The notes below the pieces were generated by a model, which searched no databases, was not told where the DNA came from, and worked only from the letters and a program-made list of their open reading frames with translations. From Haplomitrium mnioides (Eukaryota; Marchantiophyta; Haplomitriopsida; Calobryales): a DNA stretch of 20,433 nt. The stretch lies in NCBI GenBank assembly GCA_049999725.1, contig JBNGIS010018395.1:1-20433 (forward strand), read 5' to 3'. Shown here piece by piece: positions 9,678 through 19,990 of this stretch. The translations under genes were made by a program, and so were the position numbers. The first letter of the stretch is position 1, and the number at the start of each line of letters is the position of its first letter.

Positions 9678-10487
9678 CCTCAGTGACCAAATTAAAGAAA
9701 GGTAAAAGAGGCAAGAAAGATCTATGAGGAGTAAAGAACAAATCGCGTTAACCCTCATTGGAAGAATTAAAGAAGGGTTAGAGACGCAAGAAATATCTTG
9801 ATGGAGTAAAGAACAAATCGCGTTAACCCTTATTGACTAAATTAGAAAAAGGGTAAGAGAGACAAGAAAGATCTGGAAGGAGTAAAGAACAAATCGCGTT
9901 AACCCTAAATTACAGAATTAGAAAAGGGTAAGAGAGGCATGAAAGATCTGGAAGGAGTAAAGAACAAATTGCATTAACCCTCATTGACAAAATTAAAGAA
10001 GGGTGAGAGATGCAAGAAAGATTTGGAAGGAGTAAAGAACAAATCGCGTTAACCTTCAGTGACCAAATTATAGAAGGGTAAGAGAGACAAGAAAGATCTA
10101 GAAGGAGTAAAGATTAAATTGCGTTAACCCTCAGTGACCAAATTAAAGAAAGGTAAGAGAGACAAGAAAGATCTGGGAGGAGTTAAGAACAAATCGGGTT
10201 AACCCTCATTGACCAAATTAAGGGAGGGTAAGAGAGACAAGAAAGATCTCGAAGGAGTAAAGAACAAATCGCGTTAACCTTCAGTGACCAAATTAAAGAA
10301 GGGTTAGAGAGACAAGAAAGATATGGAGGGAGTAAAGAACAAATCACGTTAACCCTCATTGACCAAATTAAAGAAAGGTAGGAGAGGCAAGAAAGATCTG
10401 GAAGGAGTAAAGAACAAATCGCGTTAACCCTGATTGACAAAATTAAAGAAGAGTTAGAGACGCAAGAAAGATCTGAAAGGATTAAAG
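9678..10487 (+). repeat. Block C, copy 2
   Basis: Partner of 5926-6735. Markers are GAAAGGTAAAAGAGGC, CTTATTGACTAAATTAG, CCTAAATTAC with GGCATGAAAG (9936), ATTATAGAAGG, CTGGGAGGAGTTAAG and AGGGAGGGTAAG (10221). It retains the two monomers (ATTATAGAAGG and the one after it) that the third copy lacks. Confidence 0.85.
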
Positions 10488-10877
10488 AACAAATCGCGTT
10501 AACCCCAATTGACCAAATTAAAGAAGGGTAAGAGAGACAAGAAAGATCCGGAAGGAGTAAAGAACAAATCGCCTTAACCCTGAGTGACCAAATTCAAGAA
10601 GGGTAAGAGAGACAAAAAAGATTCTAAAGGAGTATAGAACAAATCGCGTTAACCCTCATTGACCAAATTACAGAAGGGTAAGAGAGACAAGAAAGATCTA
10701 GAAGGAGTTAAGAACAAATCGCCTGAACCCTCAATGACCAAATTAAAGAAGGGTCACAGATACAAGAAAGATATGGAAGGAGTAAAGAACAAATCGCGGT
10801 AACCCTCATTGACCAAATTAAAGAAAGGTAAGAAAGGCAAGAAAGATCTGGAAGGAGTAAAGACCAAATCGCGTTAA
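10488..10877 (+). repeat. Satellite monomers leading into HOR-A
   Basis: Five monomers, including GATCCGGAAGG with ATCGCCTTAACCCTGAG and the GATTCTAAAGGAGTATAG monomer. Then come CAGAAGGG, and GGGTCACAGATACAAG with GATATGGAAGG. The last resembles the GGGTCAGAGATACAA monomer that precedes HOR-A near 3476 and 4451, and GGTTAGAGGTACATG near 19488. Confidence 0.85.
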
Positions 10878-11945
10878 CCCTCATTGAAAAAATTAAAGAA
10901 GGGTTAGAGACGCAAAAAAGATGTGGAAGAAGTAAAGAACAAATCGCATTAACCCTCAGTGACCAAATTAAAGAAGGGTAAAATTGACAAGAAAGATATG
11001 GAAGGAGTATATAACAAATCGCGTTAACCCTCAGTGACCAAATTAAAGAAGGGTAAAAGAGACAAGAAATGTCTCGAAGGAGTAAAGAACAAATCACGTT
11101 AACCATGAGTGACAAAATTAAAGAAGGGTAAGAGAGATAAGAATGATCTGAAACGAGTAAAGAACAAATCGCGTTTACCCTCAGTGTACAATTTAAAGAA
11201 GGGTAAGAGACACAAGAAAGATCTTGAAGGAGTAAAGAACTAATCGCGTTAACCCTCATTGACAAAATTAAAGAAGGGTAAGAGAGGCAAGTCAGATCTC
11301 GAAGGAGTAAAGAACAAATCGCGTTAACCCTCAGTGACCAAATTAAAGAAGGGTAAGACAGACAAGCAAGATTTGGAAGGAGTAAAGAACAAATCACGTT
11401 AAACCTTAGTGACCAAATTAAAGAAGGGTAAGAGAGACAAGCAAGAATTGGAAGGAGTATAGAACAAATCCACTTAACCATTTGTGACCAAATTAAAGAA
11501 GGATAGGAGAGACAAGAAAGATCTGGAACGAGTAAAGAACAAATTGCGTTAACCCTCGGTAATCAAATTTAAGAAGGGTAAAAAGGACAAGAAATATCTG
11601 GAAGGAGTAAGAAACAAATCGCGTTAACCCTCAATGATCAAATTTAAGATGGGTAAGAGAGACAAGAAAGATCTTGAAGGAGTAAAAAACAAATCGCGTT
11701 AACCCTAATTGACCAAATTAAAGAAGGGTAAGAGAGACAAGAAAGATATGGAAGGAGTTACGAACAAATCACGTTAACCCTGATTGACCAAATTAAAGAA
11801 GGGTAAGAGAGACAAGAAAGATCTTGAAGGAGTAAAGAACAAATCGCGTTAACCCTCAATCACTAAATTAAAGAAGGGTAAGAGAGGCAAGAAAGATCTG
11901 GAAGGAGTAAAGAACAAATGACGTTACCTCTCAAAGACCAAATTA
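10878..11945 (+). repeat. HOR-A, long copy
   Basis: Markers in order: CATTGAAAAAATT with GGGTTAGAGACGC; GGAGTATATAAC; AAATGTCTCG; CCATGAGTGAC; GAATGATCTGAAACGAG; CAGTGTACAATTT (11184); GAGGCAAGTCAGATC; two tandem CAAGCAAG monomers (11363 and 11438, 75 bp apart); CCATTTGTGACC (11478); GGTAATCAAATTT; CAATGATCAAATTT; AATTGACC with GATATGGAAGGAGTTA; CTTGAAGG; CAATCACTAAATT; and ACCTCTCAAAGACC. The doubled CAAGCAAG monomer is specific to this copy. Confidence 0.85.
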
Positions 11946-12150
11946 AAGAAGGGTAAAAGAGACAAGAAAGATCTAGAAGGAGCAAGGAACAAATCGCGTT
12001 AACCCTTAGAAACCAAATCAAAAAAGGGTAAGAGAGACAAGAAAGATCTTGAAGCAGTATAGAACAAATCACTTTAACCCTCAATCATCAAATTAAAGAA
12101 GGGTAAGAGAGGCAAGAAAGATCTGGAGGGAGTAAAGAACAAATGGCGTT
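11946..12150 (+). repeat. Satellite monomers
   Basis: Under three monomers between HOR-A and block C copy 3. CAATCATCAAATT with AAATGGCGTTACCTCTC near 12079-12157 repeats the tail signature of HOR-A (CAATCAC.. then ACCTCTCAAA), so the tail pair seems to be duplicated here. Confidence 0.85.
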
Positions 12151-12742
12151 ACCTCTCAAACACCAAAATTAAAGAAGGGTTAAAGACGCAAGAAAGATTT
12201 GGACAGAGTAAAGAACAAATCGCGTTAACCCTTATTGACTAAATTAAAAATGGGTAAGAGAAACAAGAAAGATCTGGAAGGAGTAAAGAACAAATCGCGT
12301 TAACCCTAAATTACAGAATTAAAAAAAGGGTAAGAGAGGCATGAAAGATCTGGAAGGAGTAAAGAACAAATCGCATTAACCCTCATTGACAAAATTAAAG
12401 AGGTTAGATACGGAAGAAAGATCTAGAAGGAGTAAAGAACAAATCGCGTTAACCCTCATTGACCAAATTAAGGGAGGGTAAGAGAGACAAGAAAGATCTG
12501 GAAGGAGTGAAGAACAAATCGCGTTAACCTTCAGTGACCAAATTAAAGAAGAGTAAGAGAGACAAGAAAGATATGGAGGGAGTAAAGAACAAATCACGTT
12601 AACCCTCATTGACCAAATTAAAAAAAGGTAGGAGAGGCAAGAAAGATCTGGAAGGAGTAAAGAACAAATCGTGTTAACCCTGATTGACAAAATTAAAGAA
12701 GGGTTTGAGACGCAAGAAAGATCTGGAAGGAGTAAAGAACAA
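12151..12742 (+). repeat. Block C, copy 3, two monomers shorter
   Basis: Markers CTTATTGACTAAATT (12230), CCTAAATTAC with GGCATGAAAG (12338) and AGGGAGGGTAAG (12471) align with copies 1 and 2. The GGCATGAAAG-to-AGGGAGGG spacing is 133 bp here and 285 bp in both other copies. The missing 152 bp equal two monomers plus the two-base loss visible in AAAGAGGTTAG near 12400. The downstream ATGGAGGGAG and AAAGGTAGGAG monomers follow as expected. Confidence 0.85.
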
Positions 12743-12902
12743 ATCGCGTTAACCCTTAGTGACCAAATTAAAGAAGGGTAAGAGAGACAAGAAAGATCTC
12801 GAAGGAGTAAAGAACAAATCGCGTTAACCTTCAATGACCAAATTAAAGAAAGGTAAGATAGGCAAGAAAGATCTGGAAGGAGTAAAGAACAAATCGCGTT
12901 AA

Positions 12903-13330
12903 CCCTCATTGAAAAAATTAAAGAAGGGTTAGAGACGCAAGAAAGATCTGGAAGGAGTAAAGAACAAATCGCGTCAACCCTCACTGACAAAATTAAAGAA
13001 GGGTAAAATAGACAAGAAAGATATGGAAGGAGTATATATTAAATCGCGTTAACCCTCAGTGATCAAATTAAAGAAGGGTAAAAGAGACAAGAAATGTCTC
13101 GAAGGAGTAAAGAACAAATCACGTTAACCATGAGTGCCGAAATTAAAGAAGGGCAAGAGAGATAAGAATGATCTGAAACGAGTAAAAAACAAATCGCGTT
13201 TACCCTCAGTGTACAATTTTAAGAAGGGTAAAAGACACAAGAAAGATCTTGAAGAAGTAAAGAACAAATCGTGTTAACCCTCAGTGACAAAATTTAAGAA
13301 GGGTAGGAGAGGCAAGAAAGATCTGGAAGG
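12903..13330 (+). repeat. HOR-A, truncated copy
   Basis: Starts with CATTGAAAAAATT and GGGTTAGAGACGC. It then gives GATATGGAAGGAGTATATATT, AAATGTCTCG, CCATGAGTGCCG, GAATGATCTGAAACGAG with GCGTTTACC, CAGTGTACAATTTT (13209) and CTTGAAGAAG. After this the order departs from HOR-A: no CAAGCAAG or CCATTTGTG monomer follows. The stretch 12743-12902 before it is two ordinary monomers. Confidence 0.85.
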
Positions 13331-13716
13331 AGTAAAGAACAAATTTCGTTAACCCTCATTGACAAAATTAAAGAAGGGTAGAGACGCAAGAAAGATCTGG
13401 AAGGAGTAAAGAACAAATCGCCTTAACCCTCATTGACCAAATTAAAGAAGGGTAAGAGAGACAAGAAATACCTGGAACAAATCGCGTTAACCATAAGTGA
13501 CCAAATTAAAGAAGGATGAGAGATACAAGAAAGATATGGAATGAGTAAAGAACAAATTGCGTTAACCCTCAGTGACCAAATTAAAGAAGGGTAAGAGAGA
13601 CAAGAAAGATCTCGAAGGAGTAAAAAACAAATTATGTTAACCGTGAGTGACCAAATTAACGAAGGGTGAGAGAGACAAGATAGATCTGGAAGGAGTAAAG
13701 AACAAATGGCCCTAAC
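13331..13716 (+). repeat. Satellite monomers, one with an 11-bp deletion
   Basis: About five monomers up to the assembly gap. At 13477/13478 the monomer reads CCTGGAACAAATC where others have GGAAGGAGTAAAGAACAAATC, a loss of 11 bases between two GAA triplets. Another base is missing in GGGTAGAGACGC near 13377. The last complete bases before the gap read AATGGCCCTAAC, ending at unit position 6. Confidence 0.9.
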
Positions 13717-13726
13717 NNNNNNNNNN
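13717..13726. other. Assembly gap of 10 N, true length unknown
   Basis: Ten N's replace part of a monomer. The sequence stops at unit position 6 (..CTAAC) and resumes at position 40 (ACAAGAAATG..). A faithful join would need 33 bases or 33 plus a multiple of 75, so 10 N is a placeholder. Any reading frame that spans it is meaningless. Confidence 0.97.
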
Positions 13727-14749
13727 ACAAGAAATGTCTCGAAGGAGTAAAGAACAAATAGCGTTAACACCTATTGACCAAATCAAAAAAGCGTAAGCGA
13801 GACAAGAATGATCTGGAAGGAGTAAAGAACAAATCGCGTTAACCGTCATTGACCAAATTAAAGAAGGGTAAGAGACACAAGAAAGATCTTGAAGGAGTAA
13901 AGAACAAATCGCGTTAACCCTCATTGACCAAATTAAAGAAGGGTAAGAGAGACAACAAAGATCTCGAAGGAGTAAGGATCAAATTATGTTAACCCTCAGT
14001 GACCAAATTAAAGAAGGGTAAGAGAGACAAGAAAGATCTTGAAGGAGTAAAGAACAAATTGCGTTAACCCTAAATTACCAAATTAAAGAAGGGTAAGAGA
14101 GACAACAAATGTCTCGAAGGAGTAAAGAACAAATCTTGTCAACCATAAATGACCAAATTAAAGAAGGGTATTAGAGACAAGAAAGATCTAGAACGAGTAA
14201 AGAACAAATCGCGTTAACCATCAGTGACCAAATTAAACAGGGGTAAGATACACAAGAAAGATCTGGAAGGAGTCTAGAAAAAATTGCGTTAACCCTCAGT
14301 GACCAAATTAAAGAAGGGTAGGAGAGACAAGAAAGATATGGAGGGAGTAAAGAACAAATCACGTTAACCCTCATTGACCAAATTAAAGAAAGGTAGGAGA
14401 GGCAAGAAAGATCTGGAAGGAGTAATGAACAAATCGCGTTAACTCTTATTCACAAAATTAAAGAAGGGTTAGAGACGCAAGAAAGGTCTGGAAGGAGTAA
14501 AGAACAAGCCACGTTAACCCTCATTGACCAAATTAAAGAAGGGTAAGAGAGACAAGAAAGACCTGAAAGAAGTAAAGAAGAAATCGCGTTAACCCTTAGT
14601 GCAAAATGAAAGAAGGGAAAGAGAGACAAGAAATGTCTCGAAGGAGTAAAGAACAAATTACGTTAACCCCTAGTGACCAAATTAGAAAATGGTAAGAGAG
14701 ACAAGAATGATCTTGAAGGAGTAAAGAACAAATCGCGTTAACCCTCATT
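13727..14749 (+). repeat. Satellite monomers with a block D-like run
   Basis: About 13-14 monomers. From about 13921 the D-type order appears: GACAACAAAGATC with TAAGGATCAAATT, CTTGAAGG, CTAAATTACC with AAATGTCTCG, AATCTTGTCAACC, AGAACGAG and CAGGGGTAAGATAC. Near 14300-14410 the ATGGAGGGAG / AAAGGTAGGAG pair follows. A one-base loss lies in AGTGCAAAATGAAAG near 14600. Confidence 0.85.
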
Positions 14750-16260
14750 GACAAAATTAGAGAAGGGTAAGAGACACAAGAAAGATATGGAAGGACTAAA
14801 GAGCAAATCACGTTAACCCTGATTGACCAAATTAAAGAAGCGTAAGAGAGACAACAAAGATCTGGAAGGAGTAAAGATCAAATTCTTTTAACCCTCAGTG
14901 ACCAAATTAAAGAAGGGTAAGAGAGACAAGAAAGATCTTGAAGGAGTAAAGAACAAATCGCGTTAACCCTCAATTACCAAATTAAAGAAGGGTAACAAAG
15001 ACAAGAAATGTGTCGAAGGAGTGAAGAACAAATCTCGTCAACCATAAGTGACCAAATTAAAGAAGGGTAAGAGAGACAAGAAAGATCTAGAATGAGTAAA
15101 GAACAAATCGCGTTAACCCTCATTGACCAAATTAAAGAAGGGTAAGAGAGGGAAAAAAGATCTCGAAGGAGTAAAGAACAAATCACGTTAACCCTCATTG
15201 AAAAAAAATAAAGAAAGGGTTAGAGACGCAAGAAAGATATGGAAGGAGTAAAGAACAAATCGCGTTAACCCTTAGCGACCAAATTAAAGAAGGGTAAAAT
15301 AGACAAGAAAGATATGGAAGGAGTATATAACAAATCGCGTTAACCCTCAGTGACCAAATTAAAGAAGGGTAAAAGAGACAAGAAATCTCTCGAAGGAGTA
15401 AAGAACAAATCACGTTAACCATGAGTGACCAAGATAAAGAAGGGTAAGAGAGACAAGAATGATATGAAACGAGTAAAGAACAAATCGCGTTTACCCTCAG
15501 TGTACAATTTAAAGAAGGGTAAGAGACATAAGAAAGATCTTGAAGGAGTAAAGAACAAATCGCGTTAACCCTCATTGACTAAATTAAAGAAGGGTAAGAG
15601 AGGCAAGTGAGATCTCGAAGGAGTAAAGAACAAATCACGTTAAACCTCATTGACCAAATCAAAGAAGGGTGAGAGAGACAAGCAAGATTTGGAAGGAGTA
15701 TAGAACAAATCACGTTAACCATTTGTGACCAAATAAAAGAAGGGTAATAGAGACAAGAAAGATCTCAAAGGAGTAAAGAACAAATCGCGTTAATCCTCAG
15801 TAATCAAATTTAAGAAGGGTAAAAAGACAAGAAAGATCTGGAAGGAGTAAGGAACAAATCGCGTTAACCCTCAATGATCAAATTTAAAAAGGGTAAGAGA
15901 GACAAGAAAGATCTTGAAGGAGTAAAAAACAAATCGCGTTAACCCTTAGTGACCAAATTAAAGAAGGGTAACAGAGACAAGAAATATCTGGAAGGAGTAA
16001 AGAACAAATCGCGTTAACCCTAATTGACCAAATTAAAGAAGGGTAAGAGAGACAAGAAAGATATGGAAGGAGTTAAGAACAAATCACGTTAACCCTCATT
16101 GACCAAATTAAAGAAGGGTAAGAGAGACAAGAAAGATCTTGAAGGAGTAAAGAACAAATCGCGTTAACCCTCAATCAACAAATTAAAGAAGGGTAGGAGA
16201 GGCAAGAAAGATCTGGAAGGAGTAAAGAACAAGTGACGTTACCTCTCAAAGACCAAATTA
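14750..16260 (+). repeat. 23-unit higher-order repeat, copy 1 (D-like run plus HOR-A)
   Basis: About 20 monomers match 16475-17985 in unbroken order at a displacement of 1724-1726 bp (23 units less one base). The two-base variation comes from an extra AA in a run near 15201-15210. It holds a D-like run (TAAAGATCAAATT at 14876, CAATTACC with AAATGTGTCG, AATCTCGTCAACC) followed by a full HOR-A from 15192 (CAGTGTACAATTT at 15500, CCATTTGTGACC at 15719, ACCTCTCAAAGACC at 16241). Confidence 0.9.
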
Positions 16261-16474
16261 AAGAAGGGTAAGAGAGACAAGATTGATCTTGAAGGAGTTA
16301 AGAACAAATCGCGTTAACCCTCAATTACCAAATTAAAGAAGGGTAACAGAGACAAGAAATGTGTCGAAGGAGTGAAGAACAAATCTCGTCAACCACAAGT
16401 GACCAAATTAAAGAAGGGTAAGAGAGACAAGAAAGATCTAGAAGGAGTTAAAAACAAATCGCGTTAACCCTCAG
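16261..16474 (+). repeat. Linker monomers between the two 23-unit copies
   Basis: Under three monomers, with CAATTACC plus AAATGTGTCG followed by AATCTCGTCAACCACAAG. These repeat a part of the D-like run found at 14971 and 16699. They have no match at 17986-18199, so the second copy stops short of them. Confidence 0.85.
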
Positions 16475-17985
16475 TGACAAAATTAAAGAAGGGTACGTGA
16501 CACAAGAAAGATCTGGAAGGACTAAAGAGCAAATCGCGTTAACCTTGATTGACCAAATTAAAGAAGGGTAAGAGAGACAACAAAGATCTGGAAGGAGTAA
16601 ATATCAAATTGTTTTAACCCTCAGTGACCAAATTAAAGAAGGGTAAGAGAGACAAGAAAGATCTTGAAGGAGTAACAAAAAAATCGCGTTAACCCTCAAT
16701 TACCAAATTAAAGAAGGGTAACAAAGACAAGAAATGTGTCGAAGGAGTGAAGAACAAGTCTCGTCAACCATAAGTGACCAAATTAAAGAAGGGTAAGAGA
16801 GACAAGAGAGATCTAGAACGAGTAAAGAACAAATCGCGTTAACCCTCATTGACCAAATTAAAGAAAGGTAAGAGAGGGAAGAAAGATCTGGAAGGAGTCA
16901 AGAACAAATCGGGTTAACCCTCATTGAAAAAATTAAAGAAGGGTTAGAGACGCAAGAAAGATCTGGAAGGAGTAAAGAACAAATCGCGTTAACCTTCAGC
17001 GACCAAATTAAAGAAGGGTAAAATAGACAAAAAAAATATGGAAGGAGTATATATCAAATTGCGTTAACCCTCTGTGACCAAATTAAAGAAGGGTAAAAGA
17101 GACAAGAAATCTCTCGAAGGAGTAAAGAACAAATCACGTTAACCTTGAGTGACCAAAGTAAAGAAGGGTAAGAGAGACAAGAATGATCTGAAACAAGTGA
17201 AGAACAAATCGCGTTTACCCTCAGTGTACAATTTAAAGAAGGGTAAGAGACATAAGAAAGATCTTGAAGGAGTAAAGAACAAATCGTGTTAACCTTCATT
17301 GACTAAATGAAAGAAGGGTAAGAGAGGCAAGTGAGATCTCGAAGGAGTAAAGAACAAATCACGTTAAACCTCAGTGACCAAATTAAAGAAGGGTAAGAGA
17401 GACAAGCAAGATTTGGAAGGAATATAGAACAAATCACGTTAACCATTTGTGACCAAATAAAAGAAGGGTAAGAGAGACAAGAAAGATCTGAAAGGAGAAA
17501 AGAACAAATCGTGTTAATCCTCAGTAATCAAATTTAAGAAGGGTACAAAGACAAGAAAGATCTGGAAGGAGTAAGGAACAAATCGCGTTAACCCTCAATG
17601 ATCAAATTTAAAAAGGGTAAGAGAGACAAGAAAGATCTTGAAGGAGTAAGAAACAAATCGCGTTAACCCTTAGTGACCAAATTAAAGAAGGGTAACAGAG
17701 ACAAGAAATATCTGGAAGGAGTAAAGAACAAATCACGTTAACCCTAATTGACCAAATTAAAGAAGGGTAAGAGAGACAAGAAAGATATGGAAGGAGTTAA
17801 GAACAAATCACGTTAACCCTCATTGACCAAATTAAAGAAGGGTAAGAGAGACAAGAAAGATCTTGAAGGAGTAAAGAACAAATCGCGTTAACCCTCAATC
17901 ACCAAATAAAAGAAGGGCAAGAGAGGCAAGAAAGATCTGGAAGGAGTAAAGAACAAATGGCATTACCTCTCAAACACCAAATTAA
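16475..17985 (+). repeat. 23-unit higher-order repeat, copy 2
   Basis: Partner of 14750-16260. D-like run from about 16475 (TAAATATCAAATTG at 16602), then HOR-A from 16918: GGAGTATATATC, CTCTCGAAGG, GAATGATCTGAAACAAG, CAGTGTACAATTT (17224), CAAGCAAGATTTGG, CCATTTGTGACC (17443), AATCAAATTTAAG with GGAGTAAGG, CAATGATCAAATTTAAAAAG, GATATGGAAGG, CTTGAAGG and CCTCTCAAACACC (17965). Every marker keeps its spacing from copy 1. Confidence 0.9.
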
Positions 17986-19614
17986 AGAAGAGTAAGAGAG
18001 ACAAGAAAGATCTGGAAGGAGTAAAGAACAAATCGCGTTAATCCTTAGTGACCAAAGTAAAGAAGGGTAAGAGAGACAAGAAAGATCTAGAAGGAGCACA
18101 GAACAAATCACGTTAACCTTTTGTGACCAAATTAATGAAGGGTAAAAGAGACAAGAAAGATCTAGAACGAGTGAAGAACAAATCGCATTAACCATCAGTG
18201 ACCAAATTAAAGAGGGGTAAGAGAGACAAGAAAGATGTCGAAGGAGTAAAGAACAAATCTAGTTAACCCTCATTGACCAAATTAAAGAAGGGTAAGAGAG
18301 ACAAAAAAGATCTGGAAGGAGTAAAGAACAAATCACGTTAACCCTGAGTGACCAAATTAAAGAAAAGTAAAAGAGACAAGAAATGTCTCGATTGAGTAAA
18401 AAACAAATTGCGTTAACCATTAGTGACCAAATTAAAGAAGGGTAAGAGAGACAAAAAGATCTGGAAGGAGTAAAGAACAAATCGCGTTTACCCTCAGTGA
18501 CCAAATTAAAGAAGGGTAAGAGAGATAAGTAAGATCCAGAACGAGTAGAGAAAAAATTGCGTTAACCCTCAGTGACCAAAATAAAGAAGGGTAAGACAGA
18601 CAAGAAAGATTTGGAAGGAGTAAAGAACAAATCGCGTTAACTATAAATGACCAAATTAAAGAAGGGTAAGAGACACAAGAAAGATCTGGAAGGAGTAAAG
18701 AACAAATCGCGTTAACCCTGATTGACCAAATTCAAGAAGGGTAAGAAAGACAACAAAGATATCGAAGGAGTAAATATCAAATTGTGTTAACCCTTAGTGA
18801 ACAAATGAAAGAAGGGTAAGAGAGACAAGAAAGATCTTGAAGGAGTAAAGAACAAATCGCCTTAACCCTCAATTAGGAAATTAAAGAAGGGTAAGAGAGA
18901 CAAGAAATGTCTCGAACGATTAAAGAACAAATCTCGTCAACCATAAGTGACCAAATCAAAGAAGGGTAAGAGAGACAAGAAAGATCTAGAACAAGTAAAG
19001 AACAAATCGCGTGAACCGTCATTGACCAAATTATAGAAGGGTAAGAGAGACAAGAAATATCTGGAAGGAGTAAAGAACAAATCGCGTTAACCTTCAGTGA
19101 CCAAATTAAACAAGGGTAAGAGAGACAAGAAAGATCTGGAAGGAGTAAAGATCAAATCGCGTTAACCCTGAGTGACCAAATTAAAGAAGGGTAAGAGAGA
19201 CAAGAAAGATCATGAAGGAGTAAAGAACAAATCGGGTTAACCCTTAGTGACCAAATTAAAGAAGGGTAAGAGAGACAAGAAAGATCTGGAAGGAGTAAAG
19301 AACAAATCGCCTTAACCCTGAGTGACAAATTAAAGAAGGGTAAGAGAGACAAAAAAGATTCTGAAGGAGTATAGAACAAATCGCGTTCACCGTCATTGAC
19401 CAAATTAAAGAAGGGTAAGAGAGAGAAGAAAGATCTAGAAGAAGGTAAGAAGAAATCGCGTTAACCCCCAGTGACCAAATTGAAGAAGGGTTAGAGGTAC
19501 ATGAAAGATATGGAAGGAGTAAAGAACAAATCGCGTTTACCCTCATTGACCAAATTAAAGAAAGGTAAGAGAGGCAAGAAAGATCTGGAAGAAGTAAAGA
19601 ACAAATCGCGTTAA
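17986..19614 (+). repeat. Satellite monomers with B-like, D-like and CATGAAGG runs
   Basis: About 21-22 monomers. At 18117-18245 part of block B recurs (ATTAATGAAGGG, AGAACGAG, CCATCAGTGACC, AGAGGGGTAAG). At about 18719-19010 a D-like run recurs (GACAACAAAGATATCG with TAAATATCAAATTG, CCAAATGAAAG, CTTGAAGG, CAATTAGG, AATCTCGTCAACC). At 19208-19375 the CATGAAGG / ATCGCCTTAACC / GATTCTGAAGGAGTATAG series recurs. A monomer with one base missing (GAGTGACAAATTAAAG) lies near 19321. Confidence 0.85.
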
Positions 19615-19990
19615 CCCTCATTGAAAAAGTTAAAGAATTGTTAGAGTCGCAACAAAGATCTGGAAGGAGTAAAGAACAAATCGCGTTAACCCTTAGTGAC
19701 CAAATTAAAGAAGGGTAAAAGAGACAAGAAATGTCTCGAAGGAGTAAAGAACAAATCACGTTAACCATGAGTGACCAAATTAAAGAAGGGTTAGAGAGAC
19801 AAGAATGATCTAAAACGAGTAAAGAACAAATCGCGTTTACTCTCAGTGCACAATTTAAAGAAGGGTAAGAGACACAAGAAAGATCTTGAAGGAATAAAGA
19901 ACAAATCGCGTTAAGCTTCACTAACCAAATTAAAGAAGGGTAAGACAGACAAGAAATATCTGGAAGGAGTAAAGAAAAAATCACGTTAAA
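19615..19990 (+). repeat. HOR-A, truncated copy lacking the TATATAAC monomer
   Basis: Starts with CATTGAAAAAGTT and GTTAGAGTCGC, then goes directly to the AAATGTCTCG monomer. It skips the GGAGTATATAAC monomer that all the other copies have in between. It continues with CCATGAGTGACC, GAATGATCTAAAACGAG with GCGTTTACTC, CAGTGCACAATTT (19846) and CTTGAAGG, after which it leaves the HOR-A order. Confidence 0.82.

Noticed and set aside
13423-13924. Frames reading through the N run as continuous proteins
   Set aside because: The gap length is a placeholder that breaks the 75-bp register by 23 bases, so any translation across it is an artefact.
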